Part shown: piece by piece, positions 9,660 through 21,348 of the stretch
Layout of the letters: each line of letters starts with the position of its first letter
Numbering within the stretch: the stretch's first letter is position 1
From: Carettochelys insculpta
Taxonomy: Eukaryota; Chordata; Testudines; Carettochelyidae
DNA length: 64,000 nucleotides
Assembly: GCF_033958435.1 (NCBI RefSeq)
Contig: NC_134147.1
Location: forward strand, 45,254,001-45,318,000
Reading direction: 5' to 3'
Program-made: the position numbers and the translations under genes
The notes under the pieces: generated by a model
What the model saw: the letters and a program-made list of their open reading frames with translations, nothing else
What the model was told of the DNA's origin: nothing
Database searches by the model: none

Positions 9660-12600
9660 GTCTCAGGGCTATGCTCACATACCATGTCTCCGCGAAGAAT
9701 CTGCATGTGCAACAGTGAGCCAAGGCAGTCGCCAGCGTGGAGGATGGGGGATGAGGCATGTGCCCTGCCTGGGTTCATGGAGGGCGTAGGAAGCCAATTA
9801 CCATACCTGGCAGCTCCTGCGCATGAGAGAAAGCCAGGCTCAGCTGACCATGAGCCCAGCTGGGGAGGGGCTAGCTGGGGATTATGAAGGAAGGCAGTTG
9901 AGAGCAGAAGGGGCGGCCAGGGAAGATAGTCTGCAGTCGCTCCGTGGGAGGAGAAACTTGGTAAGGCAAAAGAGTAAGTCCTGAGATCCTAGCCTGGCAA
10001 GCAGCTGGGAAGGCATAAAGTGTCCACTAGCAGGACCAAGTGCTAGTGAGGCACCTGACAGAGGGCTGAGATTTGCACTGGCCTGTGGGTGAGAACGCTG
10101 GAAGGGAAGGCCTAAACTCTCACCTGGCTGGAGGGCCACGTTCTGGGAAGAGCAAGCACTGCAGAGTCCCTGCCAGCAGGGGGCGCCAGAGGGGAAGGGC
10201 GCTGCTATGCCACGCTTGGTCATGAGGTGGTGCTCCTGTAGCGAGTGACCCCACCCCCGCCTGCCTTCACATCAGCTAGAGCTAAAATAATATTACCAGT
10301 GAGGCTGTTTTTGATTCTGCATTAACCATTCCAGGTGGTCTGATTTCATGACATCGTCCATAAGCTCATAAGCAAACAAAGGCATTTTCAAAATGATGAG
10401 GGACTGAGGCCGACTGGAGAAGCTGGGCCAAATCTCATTTGAAAAACTGAAAAAAAAGAAGTTTTGGTCTGGCCAAAATTCTTTGTGAAGAAAGTAAGAG
10501 AAGTCTCTGTGGACCCAATCCATGGGGCCCATGCAGTCCACCTGTGCAAATCAGAGCTTACTACCATCCTGCAATAAAATCATGGCCAAACACCATTCCA
10601 TACCATATGCTTGGCAGCAGATGACGCTCTCCCAGGAACCCAGGTGAATCTGGTTCTTCGGGCAAGAACACGGGGATTTCTTAAAGAAAGGCGTCGCTCC
10701 CTAGTCTCATGGCCTTGCTGCCATCTCAGAGCAGCTAGATCACAGCAGGGTTCTCTGCACAGCAGCAGGGCCTTTGCTGCTTTTTCTTTTTGTCCACATG
10801 AGCTAAGTGTTCAATCTGCTACAAAAACTCCTAATCGAGTGTTAAGTACCGTTGAATTATATTCGTGCAATGGGCGGTACCTGGCTCTAGCAGCTCCCTA
10901 GCCTGTGGTCCTACTTCACCCCACATCAAGAAGCAGCAATGTGGGAAGGTGGGACTCTCTCTGGAATCTGCAATAGCCTTCTTGTAAGCTACAGAGATCT
11001 GGTCTTAGAAGGGCTAGGGACAGCCAATCAGATCAAGCTGACTCGGGTAAAAGGAATTGTAGTGACTTGTCAGTGCAGTCCCTAGCTAGTCTTTGGCCAA
11101 AGGAGCCTGAGGACTAGCCAATGTTTTTTTTTTCTGGCTATATTTGCCTAGCTGAGTTCACAGGAAGAGAGGGACTTAGGTATGGGTGAAGATAAGGAAC
11201 CACCTGGGACGAGACCGAACTAGCAGTGAGATGAACTGAAAAATGCCTGGCTGGTTTTTATAGGATCCTTGATCTGGAACCCAGAGTAGGGAGCAGAGCT
11301 GGGTTCCTCCACCAGCCACTGACAAAGTGGCATAAACCCCAAAAAGGGGACTGAGCCTCTCCTAAGCCCCAAGAAGTGGATAGGGATCATTTGCAAGTCT
11401 GAGCAAAGGCGGGGATGTCAGTGGCGCTGAGCTGAGGCTGAAGACTCTGCTGAGGACAGAGAGTTTATTTGATGGACTCTTTGCAACCTTGGAAAGTGTT
11501 TGTTTTAATCTTGTGACCCAGCTGGAGGGCTGAGCTACTGCAGATCCAACGCATGAGGCTGACAGCTCACAGGGGCGTGTGTGCTGGGAGCAGGAAAAGG
11601 CTGCAGCATTGCGTGTGACCAAAAGAAGGAGATCAAGGAGCGAGTAGTGCTCTTCCCAGTCGGGTGGGATGAAATGCAGGTAATTGTATGGCTCAAAAGA
11701 AAATAAAGAAAACTGGCGAATGTAACAAACCTACACTCTGCCCCTGCACCTGGATCCACACAGAACACCAGTGAAATCCAAGGTACTCCTTGAAGGTGCA
11801 AGGTACCAGCTCCATGCATGTGCTTGCAGGATGTGGGCCATGACAATTAGATCATCCTTGCGGCAGCTGGACCAAGTCCTGCAAAACCCCACTCAACAGG
11901 CAACCCCATTAAAGTCAACTTTCTGACTCAGATGAACACCGGCTGGACTGAGTTATAATCTGTCCATGGAAAAGAGGCTTTTCTCCTTGTGTGGCCAGGA
12001 AATAGCTCTTCTCGGGCTTGTGCGTTTTCCTGACATCCTGGCTGAGATGTTCTGAGCTTGGCACAGATTCACATTTCCACTCTGAGCTCTTCAAAATTGC
12101 ATTGGCTGTGGTTTTGACACACTCCTCCAGCAATGACCCGGCTTTACTCCTAAGCATTCATCGGGAAAAGGTAGTGCCTGGATTCCGTTTCGGTTTCCTG
12201 GTGTCAAAGGGAGATTGGAAGCAAGGTGGCTTACAGTTGTCTTGTGACTCCCTGCTGGCTGTGGAGAAAATGACTTTAAGAAAAGCTCCATGCAGCGCTC
12301 TATCCCCCTTCAACCAGCCAGTAAGTAGGGCACCTCCCATAGGAGCCCCTCCTCTACCTGAATTAGTTACAGCTGAAAGGACAGGCCAAGAATTCTCACT
12401 TGCCTCTATGGAAAGGCTGTAACGACCCCTGTCTGACAAATGAAAATGCTCACTGCACCGGCTGGTGCTTTGGAGAGAGGCTGGTGTGTTTATTGTGTAA
12501 AGGACACGTGCACTTTCTCCTGTTGGTGAAGACATCCTGGCGCAATGGGGGAAAGAAGCAGATTTCAGCAGAGTTGTAGGGTACCACACCTCCTTTCAGG

Positions 12601-13049
12601 GAGAATACAGAGCAGACTTGCCAGTCCTAGGAGGGACAAGACACAGAGGTATTTGAACGGACTTCAGTAAGTTGGAAGGAAATCAGTGGTTATCTGTGTC
12701 TTGTTTACTGTAACTGGAGATTGAGTAGGTGGGTAGAGAGGGTGGGAACTGTGCACAGTCTTCTGGCAGCTGCACTCCGTGATTGTCTGCCTGGCTTTTT
12801 CTAAGAATTGAAAGAAACTAGAATGGGAAGTTACCCACCTGGTGATCTGGCTTTTTGATCATCCCTATCACCACTAGACTCCCACTCCTGCCACTCGCCA
12901 GGATTCCCAACGCTTTGGAAAGGTTTTAAGGGTCACTCCTATCCCATCCCCTCTCTTGTCAGTGGCTATTAGCGAAGATGGGCAGTGATTCAAAACCATG
13001 CTCCAAAGTGTCCCTAGCCTCTGGAGCTAGCCAGAGCCCCAGGAGCTGG
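9660..13049. other. Repeat-poor unassigned block
   Basis: About 3.4 kb with near-average base composition and no recognisable CR1, MITE or SINE. Several ORFs of 80-143 codons overlap on both strands (for example 12018-12422 and 12158-12589), none with a recognisable domain, signal peptide or splice-framed pattern. Could be ordinary low-copy intronic or intergenic DNA. Confidence 0.4.
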
Positions 13050-13185
13050 GAATGGGGAAGAGGGGATGGATCATTCATGATCACTTGCTCTGTTTGCTCC
13101 CTCTGAAGCAGGCCCCTGTTGGAAGACAGGGGACTGGACTACATGGACCATCAATTTGACCCGATTGGGCTGTTCTTATCCCGAG
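13050..13185 (+). mobile_element. CR1 LINE 3' end fragment
   Basis: TGTTGGAAGACAGGGGACTG followed by GACTACATGGACCATCAATT and GGGCTGTTCTTAT match the 3' untranslated region of the CR1 copy at 6735-7640. Very short, 5'-truncated copy. Confidence 0.75.
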
Positions 13186-14720
13186 ATGGAATAGTCCATC
13201 TCAAGTGAGTGATCTAACCCACACCCCCTTCCACTCCTGACTCTCTCTTAGAGGGAAAGGGTCGACAGGTGTTAGCAACACCCACAGCCTGGCCCTGGAG
13301 AATTACTACTCTGGATTTTTTACCAGTGTGCTGAGAGCACAATATGGCCAGTTGCGTCATTCCCTGTGAAGCTGTTGGTTTTGAAAGCCAGGGGAATTTC
13401 TTTAAAACATTGGTAACAGCTGGCAAGCTAGACTCTACTTACTGCTAGTCTTGTTGCCATTGTTGTTTTGTTCAATCTCCCGTACTCTTACATGTTTGAT
13501 TCACCCACCCATTTTGTCTTGTCAGTAACCCAGACTGCCAACTCTTTGCAGTGAGGTCTATATTTTTACATAGCTACAGAGTCAAGTGCAGTGGCAGTTT
13601 GAACCCTGATTGGGGCTTTTAATAACAATACATTCATTTGCTTTTCTTTAAAGACACCATTTTCGTCGGATTCTTACAGCCAACAGGAGTGAACCCCATT
13701 CTTCAGGCTATCTGACCTCTTTGCTCAGGTTCCCAGTGAGGGCCTGACTACTCCCAGCAGCCATTTCTTATCCCCCCATCTCCCCACTTCCCAATCCTTC
13801 GTTCTCCAGGTAGGGGTGTTGTTCAGCTTCCTTTGCTGAGTGGTGGAGAAACCCAGCTCCCCCATGCAATAGTTGCTAAGCATCAATGTCCTAGTGATTG
13901 GATTTGTCCTTCTTATTGGATCAATCCTCCATTGACAAGGATCGGTCTCTGCCAGTCCTTCTTAATGCTCAAAGTTTGAGGCAATATTGATTATGAACTC
14001 GATAAGGCCTTGGGCAATTCATTAGCAAGCTGAGGTTTGAAATCCGGGCAGTGGGCTTTATTGGATAGAAATGCCAGATGGAATCATGCATTCTTTCTTG
14101 AGTGAGGCCAACCGTGTCTGCATGATGGACAGCCAGTGGGGAGAGACCAAGGCTAAATAAATGAATACACAAAGAAGGCAGGAACATGCTCCACCCTCCT
14201 GAATGGGAAAAAAGACTGAAAAAGGAGTAAGGGAAGGAAAACCTGGGCTTGCAAAACAGCTTTCTCCTTTCAGCTAGGTCTCCGGAGAGCCCAACCCCAA
14301 GACATTAGCTAGCCACCCATTGCAAGTGTTAAATAATCAACAAGGAAGTAAAAACCAGTAGAAGACACAGAGTCATCTTAACACCCAGGTAGATGATGTG
14401 AAGCTAAGTCAATAGATAAATATTAATGCCAGTTAAAAGACCTCACCTTTTCATGGCAAGTGTAGCAATACTCAAATCATCTTCTTTAATAGATGTATAG
14501 TGGAGGAGGGGACAAAATACCTACTGCTAGGTCTCAATGGAATCAGCTCTTCTGGAGTCTCTGAGCCCATTTCACCAATGCAAGTAAGTGCATTTGCACT
14601 TAATTGGATCACTATGTAAATATGTAAATTCGCCCCATCTCAACCCTAAATTGAACTCTGTTGGGAATCATTATTAATCATTATTAAAGGCCTGAGCGCT
14701 CACGTGGCACACGCTGTAGC
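13186..14720. other. Unassigned sequence
   Basis: No gene or repeat recognised. Ends at the 3' terminus of a CR1. Confidence 0.4.
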
Positions 14721-14723
14721 GCA

Positions 14724-16022
14724 TACGAACATAAGAAGAACATAAGAATGGCCATTAGTGGGTCACACCAAAGGTCCATCTAGCCCAGCATCTCATCTGC
14801 CAACAGTGGCCAGTGCCGGTGCCCCAGAGGGGGCGGACCGAAGACAATGATCAAGCAACTTGCCTCCTGCCATCCATCTCCAGCCTCTGACAAACAGGCC
14901 AGGGATGCCATTCCTACCCTCTGGCTAATAACCTTTTATGGACCTAACCTCCATGAATGTATCTAGCTCTTCTTTGAACTCTCTTATAGTCCTAGCCTGC
15001 ACAGCTTCCTCTGGCAAGGAGTTCCACAGGTTGACTGTGTGCTGTGTGAAAAAGAACTTTCTTTTATTAATTTTAAACCTGCTACCTGTTGATTTCATTT
15101 GGTGTCCTCTAGTTCTGATATTATGGGAACAAGCAAATAACTTTTCTTTATTCACCCTCTCCACACCACTCAAAGATTTTATATATCTCTATCATATCCC
15201 ACCTCAGTCTCCTCTTTTCTAAAATGAAAAGTCCCAGTCTCTTTAGCCTCTCCTCAGATGGGACCCGTTCCAAACCCCTAATCATTTTAGTTGACCTTTT
15301 CTGAATCTTTTCTAATGCCAAAATATCTTTTTTTGAGGTGAGGAGACCACATCTGTACACATCTGTATGTGGGCATACCATAGTTATATAAAGGGGAAGT
15401 AAAATATTCTTTGTCTTGTTCTCTGTCCCTTTTTAAATAATTCCTAACATTCTATTTGCTTTTTTGATTGGTGCTGCACACTGTGTGGATGTTTTCAGAG
15501 AACTATCCATGATAAGCCCAAGATGTCTTTCCTGATTAGTTGTAGCTAAATTGGCCCCCATCATATGGTATGTATACTTGGGCTTATTTTTTCCAAAGTG
15601 CATTGCTTTTCACTTATCCACATTAAATTTCATTTGCCATTTTGTTGCCTAGTCGCTCAGTTTGGTGAAATCTTGTGGAAGTTCTTCACAGTCTGCTTTC
15701 GTCTTGGCTATTTTGAACAGTTTACTATCATCCACAGACTTTACCACCTCACTACTTACCCCTTTCTCTAGATTATTTATGAATAAGTTGAATAGGATTG
15801 ATCCTAGGACTGACCCTTGAGGGACACCACTCATTACCCTTGTCCATTCAGAAAATGCACCATTTACTCCTACCCTTTGTTTCCTTTCTTTTAACCGGTT
15901 CTCAATCCATGAAATGATCTTCCCTCTTATCCCATGACAACCTAATTTACATCAGAGCCTTTGGTGAGGGACTTTGTTAAAGGCTTTCTGGAAATCTACG
16001 TATACTATATCTGCTGGATATA
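14724..16022 (-). mobile_element. CR1 LINE, 1.3 kb, 5'-truncated in the RT domain
   Basis: On the minus strand the copy starts inside the reverse transcriptase: VDFQKAF is readable at about 15985-16010, the VPQGSVLG and degenerate FADD-type block at 15700-15830, ALEKIQKRSTKMIRGLE near 15275, LWNSLPEEAV near 15000, then the 3' untranslated region with the GGTCCATCTAGCCCAGCATC signature near 14772. Frameshifts and stops split it into at least three open pieces (15649-15834, 15148-15381, 14925-15173). This is the longest CR1 here; it lacks the ORF2 endonuclease and ORF1. Confidence 0.9.
15649..15834 (-). pseudogene. CR1 reverse transcriptase fragment
   Basis: Contains SGVPQGSVLGSILFN, the RT block preceding the catalytic YADD/FADD box; that box appears as SVDDSKLF with the usual F-A replaced. 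Downstream KTKADCEEL matches CR1 ORF2. Dead copy, part of the element at 14724-16022. Confidence 0.8.
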
Positions 16023-16029
16023 CAGAAGA

Positions 16030-17022
16030 TGATGGCTGCCTAATAATGTTAACTGTTTAGCCAACATAATGGAAATGAGCAGAGAGGGCTGAATGCTTAA
16101 TACTGCCCCTTTGTAAGTGTTATAAACTGCATAAAGTAATGCAGGTGGGCACTTGAAGATCTGCCAGCTTCTTTGGGAAGAAGAGAAGGAATAGGATGTT
16201 CACTTATGCATTCCAGGGTCTGGGGAATCCAGTTGAATACAACCAAAGAGGAGAGCTAACTGCTGGAGAGTTAACATTGCCTACTCCCATATATATAGTC
16301 CCTTCAATCTTTTGCTCTATGGACACACGGGCTTCTCTCATTTTCTTCTTGCGATTTCCCATTGGAAGGCAATTAAACAAAGAGCTCTGGAACAAGCCAG
16401 CCGTATTCCTCTCCTTGATTAAAAAACCCATCTTGAGCTGGCAGCAAACTAGCTTGCTGATGGCAAGGATTACTTAGCCTGTAATTGTTCCCGCTGTAAG
16501 TGCTAGGCTTGGGCTGCATTTACTGCATTGTCTGGGGCAGAAATCCTTGTGGGTGTCATTTTGGAGAGAGCTTCAAACTGGCTACAGTTTGCACTTGGGT
16601 GTGAGTGAATACGCAATGCTCACGAACAGCGTGGAGAGGGTCAGTGCTGCCGAATGATACTCCCATAGCAGCATAATAGGGATGATCCGGCTCAGGCAGC
16701 AGCAGCAGAAACTGCCTCACCTTGGTATCTTGGTAGCCCAGCTCCAACCGGGGGAGATGATCTCTAAGGCTGGCCGGGGGGATAGTTTAGTTTACATGTC
16801 CCATCCACTCCTTGGCCTTTCAGCCGAGATTGCCCACAAGTGGTTTGTTGAGGGCCTGAACCAAAGCCCTTTGAAATTGATGGAAGGCCTCTCTTCGCAC
16901 TGGAGGGTAGATGTCACGTGGTCATTTGGTCAATGGGAGCAGGGTGGAGTGCCCTAAACACTTAACACCACTAAGTAGCCAACAAATGGTAACAATACGC
17001 CACCATCTGTCCACCACCTGCA
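16030..17022. other. Unassigned sequence
   Basis: No gene or repeat recognised. Confidence 0.4.
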
Positions 17023-17262
17023 GCATGGGAGGTTTAGACTGGACAATAGGAAAATTTTCCTAACTGTCAGAGTAGTTAATTACTGGACTAAATTGCTGAG
17101 GAAGGTTGTAGGATCTCCATCACTGGAGATATTTAAGAACAGGTTGGATAACTATCTAACAGAGATGATCTAGGTGGTGTTTGGTCCTGCCATGAGGGCA
17201 GGAGACTGAACTCAATGACCTCTTGAGGTCCCTTCCAGTTCTGGTGTTCTGTTATTCTAGCT
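17023..17262 (+). mobile_element. CR1 LINE 3' end
   Basis: Matches the C-terminal and 3' region of CR1: AATTTTCCTAACTGTCAGAG, then TTTAAGAACAGGTTGGATAA, GGTCCTGCCATGAGGGCAGG and GGTCCCTTCCAGTTCTGG. It ends in ATTCTA, the usual CR1 terminal repeat unit. Confidence 0.9.
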
Positions 17263-18504
17263 GGGTTTGCCCAGAGTTCACAGGGTTGGGGCCAGATTTG
17301 CTGCATCCCACCCTTTACCTAGTACAGTTCCATAGTTACCTAGCTAGCCCTGGGTGCAGGTTAGAGCAGCCTGACAGCTTATCCATAGTCATGTGCCTTT
17401 GGTCACCTAGGGGCCACGTAGCGGCTGATGGTTTCTGAATCACTTTACTGTCGGGCCAACCCCTTCCTGCCCTTTCTCACCCTGCTCCATCCTCTGTACC
17501 AGGGACTGGAAGAAGACAGCCCATGTGCTGATTGATGACTGGAACCTTCCCTGTGCCGTGGGTTATGCCAGCTCTGTGCTGGCTGCAGATTCGCCAATGG
17601 CAGGAGAATCCCCAGGGAGGAGTTTAAGGTGGTTGTCTGCTCCCTCGCTACTGTCTGAGCAATGCAAAGGGAACAAACCGGGGCAGAGTCCTAAATGTAG
17701 CTTCCATTTTCCTTTCTTTTCAGCTCCACCATAGTGGTGCCAGCTGGTCACTGGTACTAGTGTGATGCTGACAGACTCTGGTCATCTGCAGGTGGGACCG
17801 AACCTCTGGAGCTCACTTCACAAGCCTCTACTGCATGAGCTAAAAGCCAGATGGCTACTTGCTAAGGCTGTGGAGCAGGCTCATTATTCTCTCTGTAAGT
17901 GGTCTCGGTGCCGCTAGATGGGACAGTACATTACACCCCGAAAGTGTGCGCGTTACTCTAGATGAAGTTGAAATTAGAGCTGAACAGAAAGCAGCAGCCG
18001 TGCTGTGAAGCTGCCATTTTCTCTGCTAATTCCAGCACAGCCATGCTTGAAAGACTGACAGGCAGGCAGGTAGGTGATGTTGGGGGTAGGGAAAACAGGG
18101 ACAGAAATACTCGGCTCCAATTCATGGAGGGAGCTGCAGTGGGGGGAAGGGCTGTGGGTGGTGAGAGAGAAAAAATGTCACACAGAAAAAGAAGTCCTGA
18201 AGTCGAGCCCTTGAGCAACCCAGGGATTTCTCATCCCGCTCCTCCCCCGTCCCCCACCCACCAGGCAGACTTGCTCTAAGGAAACCCAGTGCCGATATTT
18301 ACTTCCCTTGACACCTGTGTGTTCTCTGAGAGGCCCCACTCTGAAAAGTCGAACAGCTCCTGCGATCGATTGCAGCTCTTCCTGCTTCAGCTGGGTTTGC
18401 CTGGTCTGGTGCCTCACACAGCAGTGAGTTGCCAACAGCTACAAACCTGACTAGTTCACCTTCCCCAGGTTCTGGTGACTCCCACCCAGTCCCTGCAAAA
18501 CCTG
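17263..18504. other. Unassigned sequence
   Basis: No gene or repeat recognised; ORFs of 60-105 codons overlap on both strands without domain features. Confidence 0.4.
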
Positions 18505-18785
18505 GGCAGCTCATGTGTTAATGGCTTTATTGCCTCAAGACCTCTGTGAAGCCAGGAAGCACTACCCCCATTTTATAGCTTGGGGACTGAGTCACTGGGT
18601 CCACGCAATCACTCCCGGATACACACAAGATTCGTGGTGAATAATTGAATCCAGAACTCTTAAATCCCAGTCCAGAGGCTTAAACTCAAAACCATTCTTT
18701 CCTCTCCCTTCTGGCTGCCACCACCGTGAATTCAGCACATTGCACTCCTCTACTGCTCCCACTGCACTTTGCTTTGGCATCAAGT
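18505..18785 (-). mobile_element. MIR-like SINE
   Basis: CCCCATTTTATAGCTTGGGG, GACTGAGTCACTGG, then TGAATCCAGAACTCTTAAAT and CCCAGTCCAGAGGCTTAAAC follow the MIR order in reverse complement. Diverged old copy. Confidence 0.55.
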
Positions 18786-19059
18786 GAGGGAATTAGAACA
18801 TCTAGAAGAGAAAACAGCAACTAAAACCTGCAGGTTTCTTTCCGACAGGGACTCAGTCACCATCAGGGTCTCTCTGCCACCCACCCAGAAAATGTGCCAG
18901 GGTGCTCCCTTTGTCTACTGTGGCTAGTCTTATTGTGTGACTGGAACAAAATCAAAGTGAAAGTCCATGGACCGCAATTTCTATTGGTTGACTATTCCCC
19001 GGACATATGACCCAAGTGGTCTCTTCAGTAGCATGACAATGTATCACAGCTAAAGAAGT

Positions 19060-19195
19060 GCCTCAGGGTACAGCTACTCTTACTGGGAGATTGACCTGGT
19101 CAGGGGTGATCTTCTGAGGTTCGATTTCAGGGGTCTGCTGTCGAGCCCTGATAATTTGATTTCACACATCACACTTGATTTTGGGGTTCACCCCC
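19060..19195. mobile_element. MITE-A-like fragment
   Basis: Contains GATAATTTGATTTCACACAT, nearly identical to the corresponding block of the MITE-A copy at 29261-29557, and a GGGGTTCA element near its right side. Ends are not clear, so this is a partial copy. Confidence 0.45.
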
Positions 19196-20189
19196 GTTCA
19201 CAAAGATGAGAGATTAGAGATTCTGCATGGAACTACATTGAAAGTCCCTGAAGTGTTCTATTTACCAAGCTCTGACACCAGCCATTTCTCTCCGGTTCCC
19301 AGGATGTTTGTTGAATATGGAGACCCTGTGCTGAATTGTTATTGTGGATGTCCTCATTCAAATTCTGATTCGTCTTTTTAATCAGTGTGTGATAGAATGT
19401 GAACTCAGAAAGAGGACAAGGTGTAACAGCATCATCTTTATCAGTGTTTTATCAGCATTCTTTTTCTTTGGGTTGTTTGCTTACAGTAAACTTTGATAAA
19501 GACAAAATAATCACTGGGCCACATGTGAGCCTACTTTGTAAAGGGACTAGGCCTTGTGATGAAATATTGTAAAGGGTAAATAGGCTTGGGGTCTGATCAA
19601 AAGCCCTGTGAAATCAATGAGTCTGTCTTTGTGTTGGCCTCAGCTCAGCTTAAGGATGATTGAGAGGGTGCTGATTGCCATCAGCTGTTTGCAGGGTGTA
19701 AGCATTGTGGAGAGAGAGGCATTGTTTAGCCTGATGCACAGGTACAGTCAGAGAACTGGATGAAACTGGGTCTGATTACCAGCAGGGAAAGCATTCTGTC
19801 TGTGAGTTGGTTTGACCAGAAGATAGATTTCCAAGGGAAGTGGGAGAAGGCCTGGGAAGGACAAACGAGGATATAAGGTAGGACACTTTCTGCATTGGCT
19901 AGGTGATGATCAAGGTAGCCACGTAGGCATTGTATCCCTCTACTATCTGTTATTAAAGCACCTCTCTGCTGCCGACATTCTGCAGTCATCCACTGAGGCC
20001 TTGGCAAAGTGTCTGTCCTCAGAGTGGTGGAGGTCTTCTCTTGGGTATTGCTAGGGATCAGGGTGGCAGGAGGTGGAAGATGGGTCTTCCCAGACCCGCG
20101 TCAAGCCCCTTCCTCACCACAGCAAAGGTATACCAAAGAGTCTCTGACATGAAGCGTGTACAGTATATGAACCCTCTGTCCTATTCTTG
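19196..20189. other. Unassigned sequence
   Basis: No gene or repeat recognised. Confidence 0.4.
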
Positions 20190-20480
20190 TTGGTCTTGAC
20201 TCTTGGGAAACTTTGCCCAGGACCATCTCCAGTGGGGAGTGGTAGTCTATGGGGTGTCACAATTTGAGAGGTCCTGCCTCAGTGGAGGTGAGGAGAGGTA
20301 GAGAAGGATAAAAGAGCAGCAAAAACTGCCCTGCACCCTTCCAGCAGCTACCAACACCTGCCCCTTCTGCGATAAGACCTGTGGCTCCAGAATCAGGCTG
20401 GTCAGTCATCAACAGACTCACAGACAGGAGGGTGACGTGAAGAAGTCTTACCCATTATCAAGTGACTGCCAAGACTCCTG
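20190..20480 (+). pseudogene. LINE C-terminal fragment with CCHH finger
   Basis: One frame from 20233 carries V-Y-G-V-S-Q-F-E, a basic stretch with one internal stop, and then CPFCDKTCGSRIRLVSHQ followed by QTH, a C-x2-C...H-x3-H finger. The order (WxxxVxxGxxxFE, basic linker, terminal finger of SRIxLxSH type) matches the C-terminus of the LINE at 34995-36398. It looks like a short 3' piece of a related non-LTR retrotransposon. Inferred from pattern only; the clade is not determined. Confidence 0.6.
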
Positions 20481-20489
20481 TCGGCTTTG

Positions 20490-21340
20490 CATGGGGAATG
20501 CTGAAAACAAGCAAAAGGGCAAGGAAGCTATTGAATGTGTGAAGAAACTTGGATATTTATATATTTGTTTCATGGTTACTTTAATTTACAAGGAGAAGAT
20601 GTAGAAAACATATAATTACTGTTGCATAAAAGCAACGTGCAATGGAAGTGAAAGGAGAAGGGTTTTGATAGTCCCCTTCCACACTGACTCACACATGCAG
20701 ATGCTGAGCTGTTTCCATTGTCACACATTGGGTCGGCTCACCACCAAGTTGACTACATCCTGTATTTACTAGTCACTTTATTTATTGCATTCATAAAAAC
20801 TGGGAGAAGGCATTGTTGGTGTTTGGATGTGGGGGGGGAGTATATTTGTTTCACAGTTAGATGAAGCTGTTTTACTCCACTTCCACCACCCTTACCTGTG
20901 CCGAGTGAAATTCACTCCAGTACAGAAGGCTCGTGCATAGGTGTCCCTTAAGTCTTTCCTTTGAGGGCTTACGTGTTGCAGTGAATTTCGTCTGTGGACA
21001 GTGGGGTTGACAGAACTGCCAGACTTCTGGACAAGGTGGGAGGATCCATGTTCTCAGAAGGAGCGGGACATCAGGCAGAAGGGGTAGGGCTGGGAGCAGC
21101 CAGCCCTCAGCACCACCTGGATGGCAGCATGCCCCCCCATGAGTCTTTAGTGCCATCCAGATCACACTTGCAAGGGCTCCAGAGGTGATTTAAAGGTCCC
21201 AGGGCTCTGAGTACTGGGCCCTGTGGCAGTTGCCTTGTCTGTCCCACCCTATTGATGTAAGAAAGGGTGGAAGGATTAGGCTACTGATAATTAATTACAA
21301 TTACATTTTGCCTTGAAACTAACAAAGCCATGCTACAGTT
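20490..21340. other. Unassigned, with a GC-rich repeat at 21050-21240
   Basis: The 21050-21240 part resembles 51130-51310: both contain GCAGCCAGCCCT, CACCACCTGGA and GATTTAAAGG in the same order, so they belong to one GC-rich interspersed family that I cannot name. A G-run of nine lies at about 20831. Confidence 0.4.
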
Positions 21341-21348
21341 CTCTGGTA

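Noticed and set aside
12018..12589. Overlapping ORFs of 134 and 143 codons on opposite strands
   Set aside because: They shadow each other and show no motif, signal peptide or splice context.
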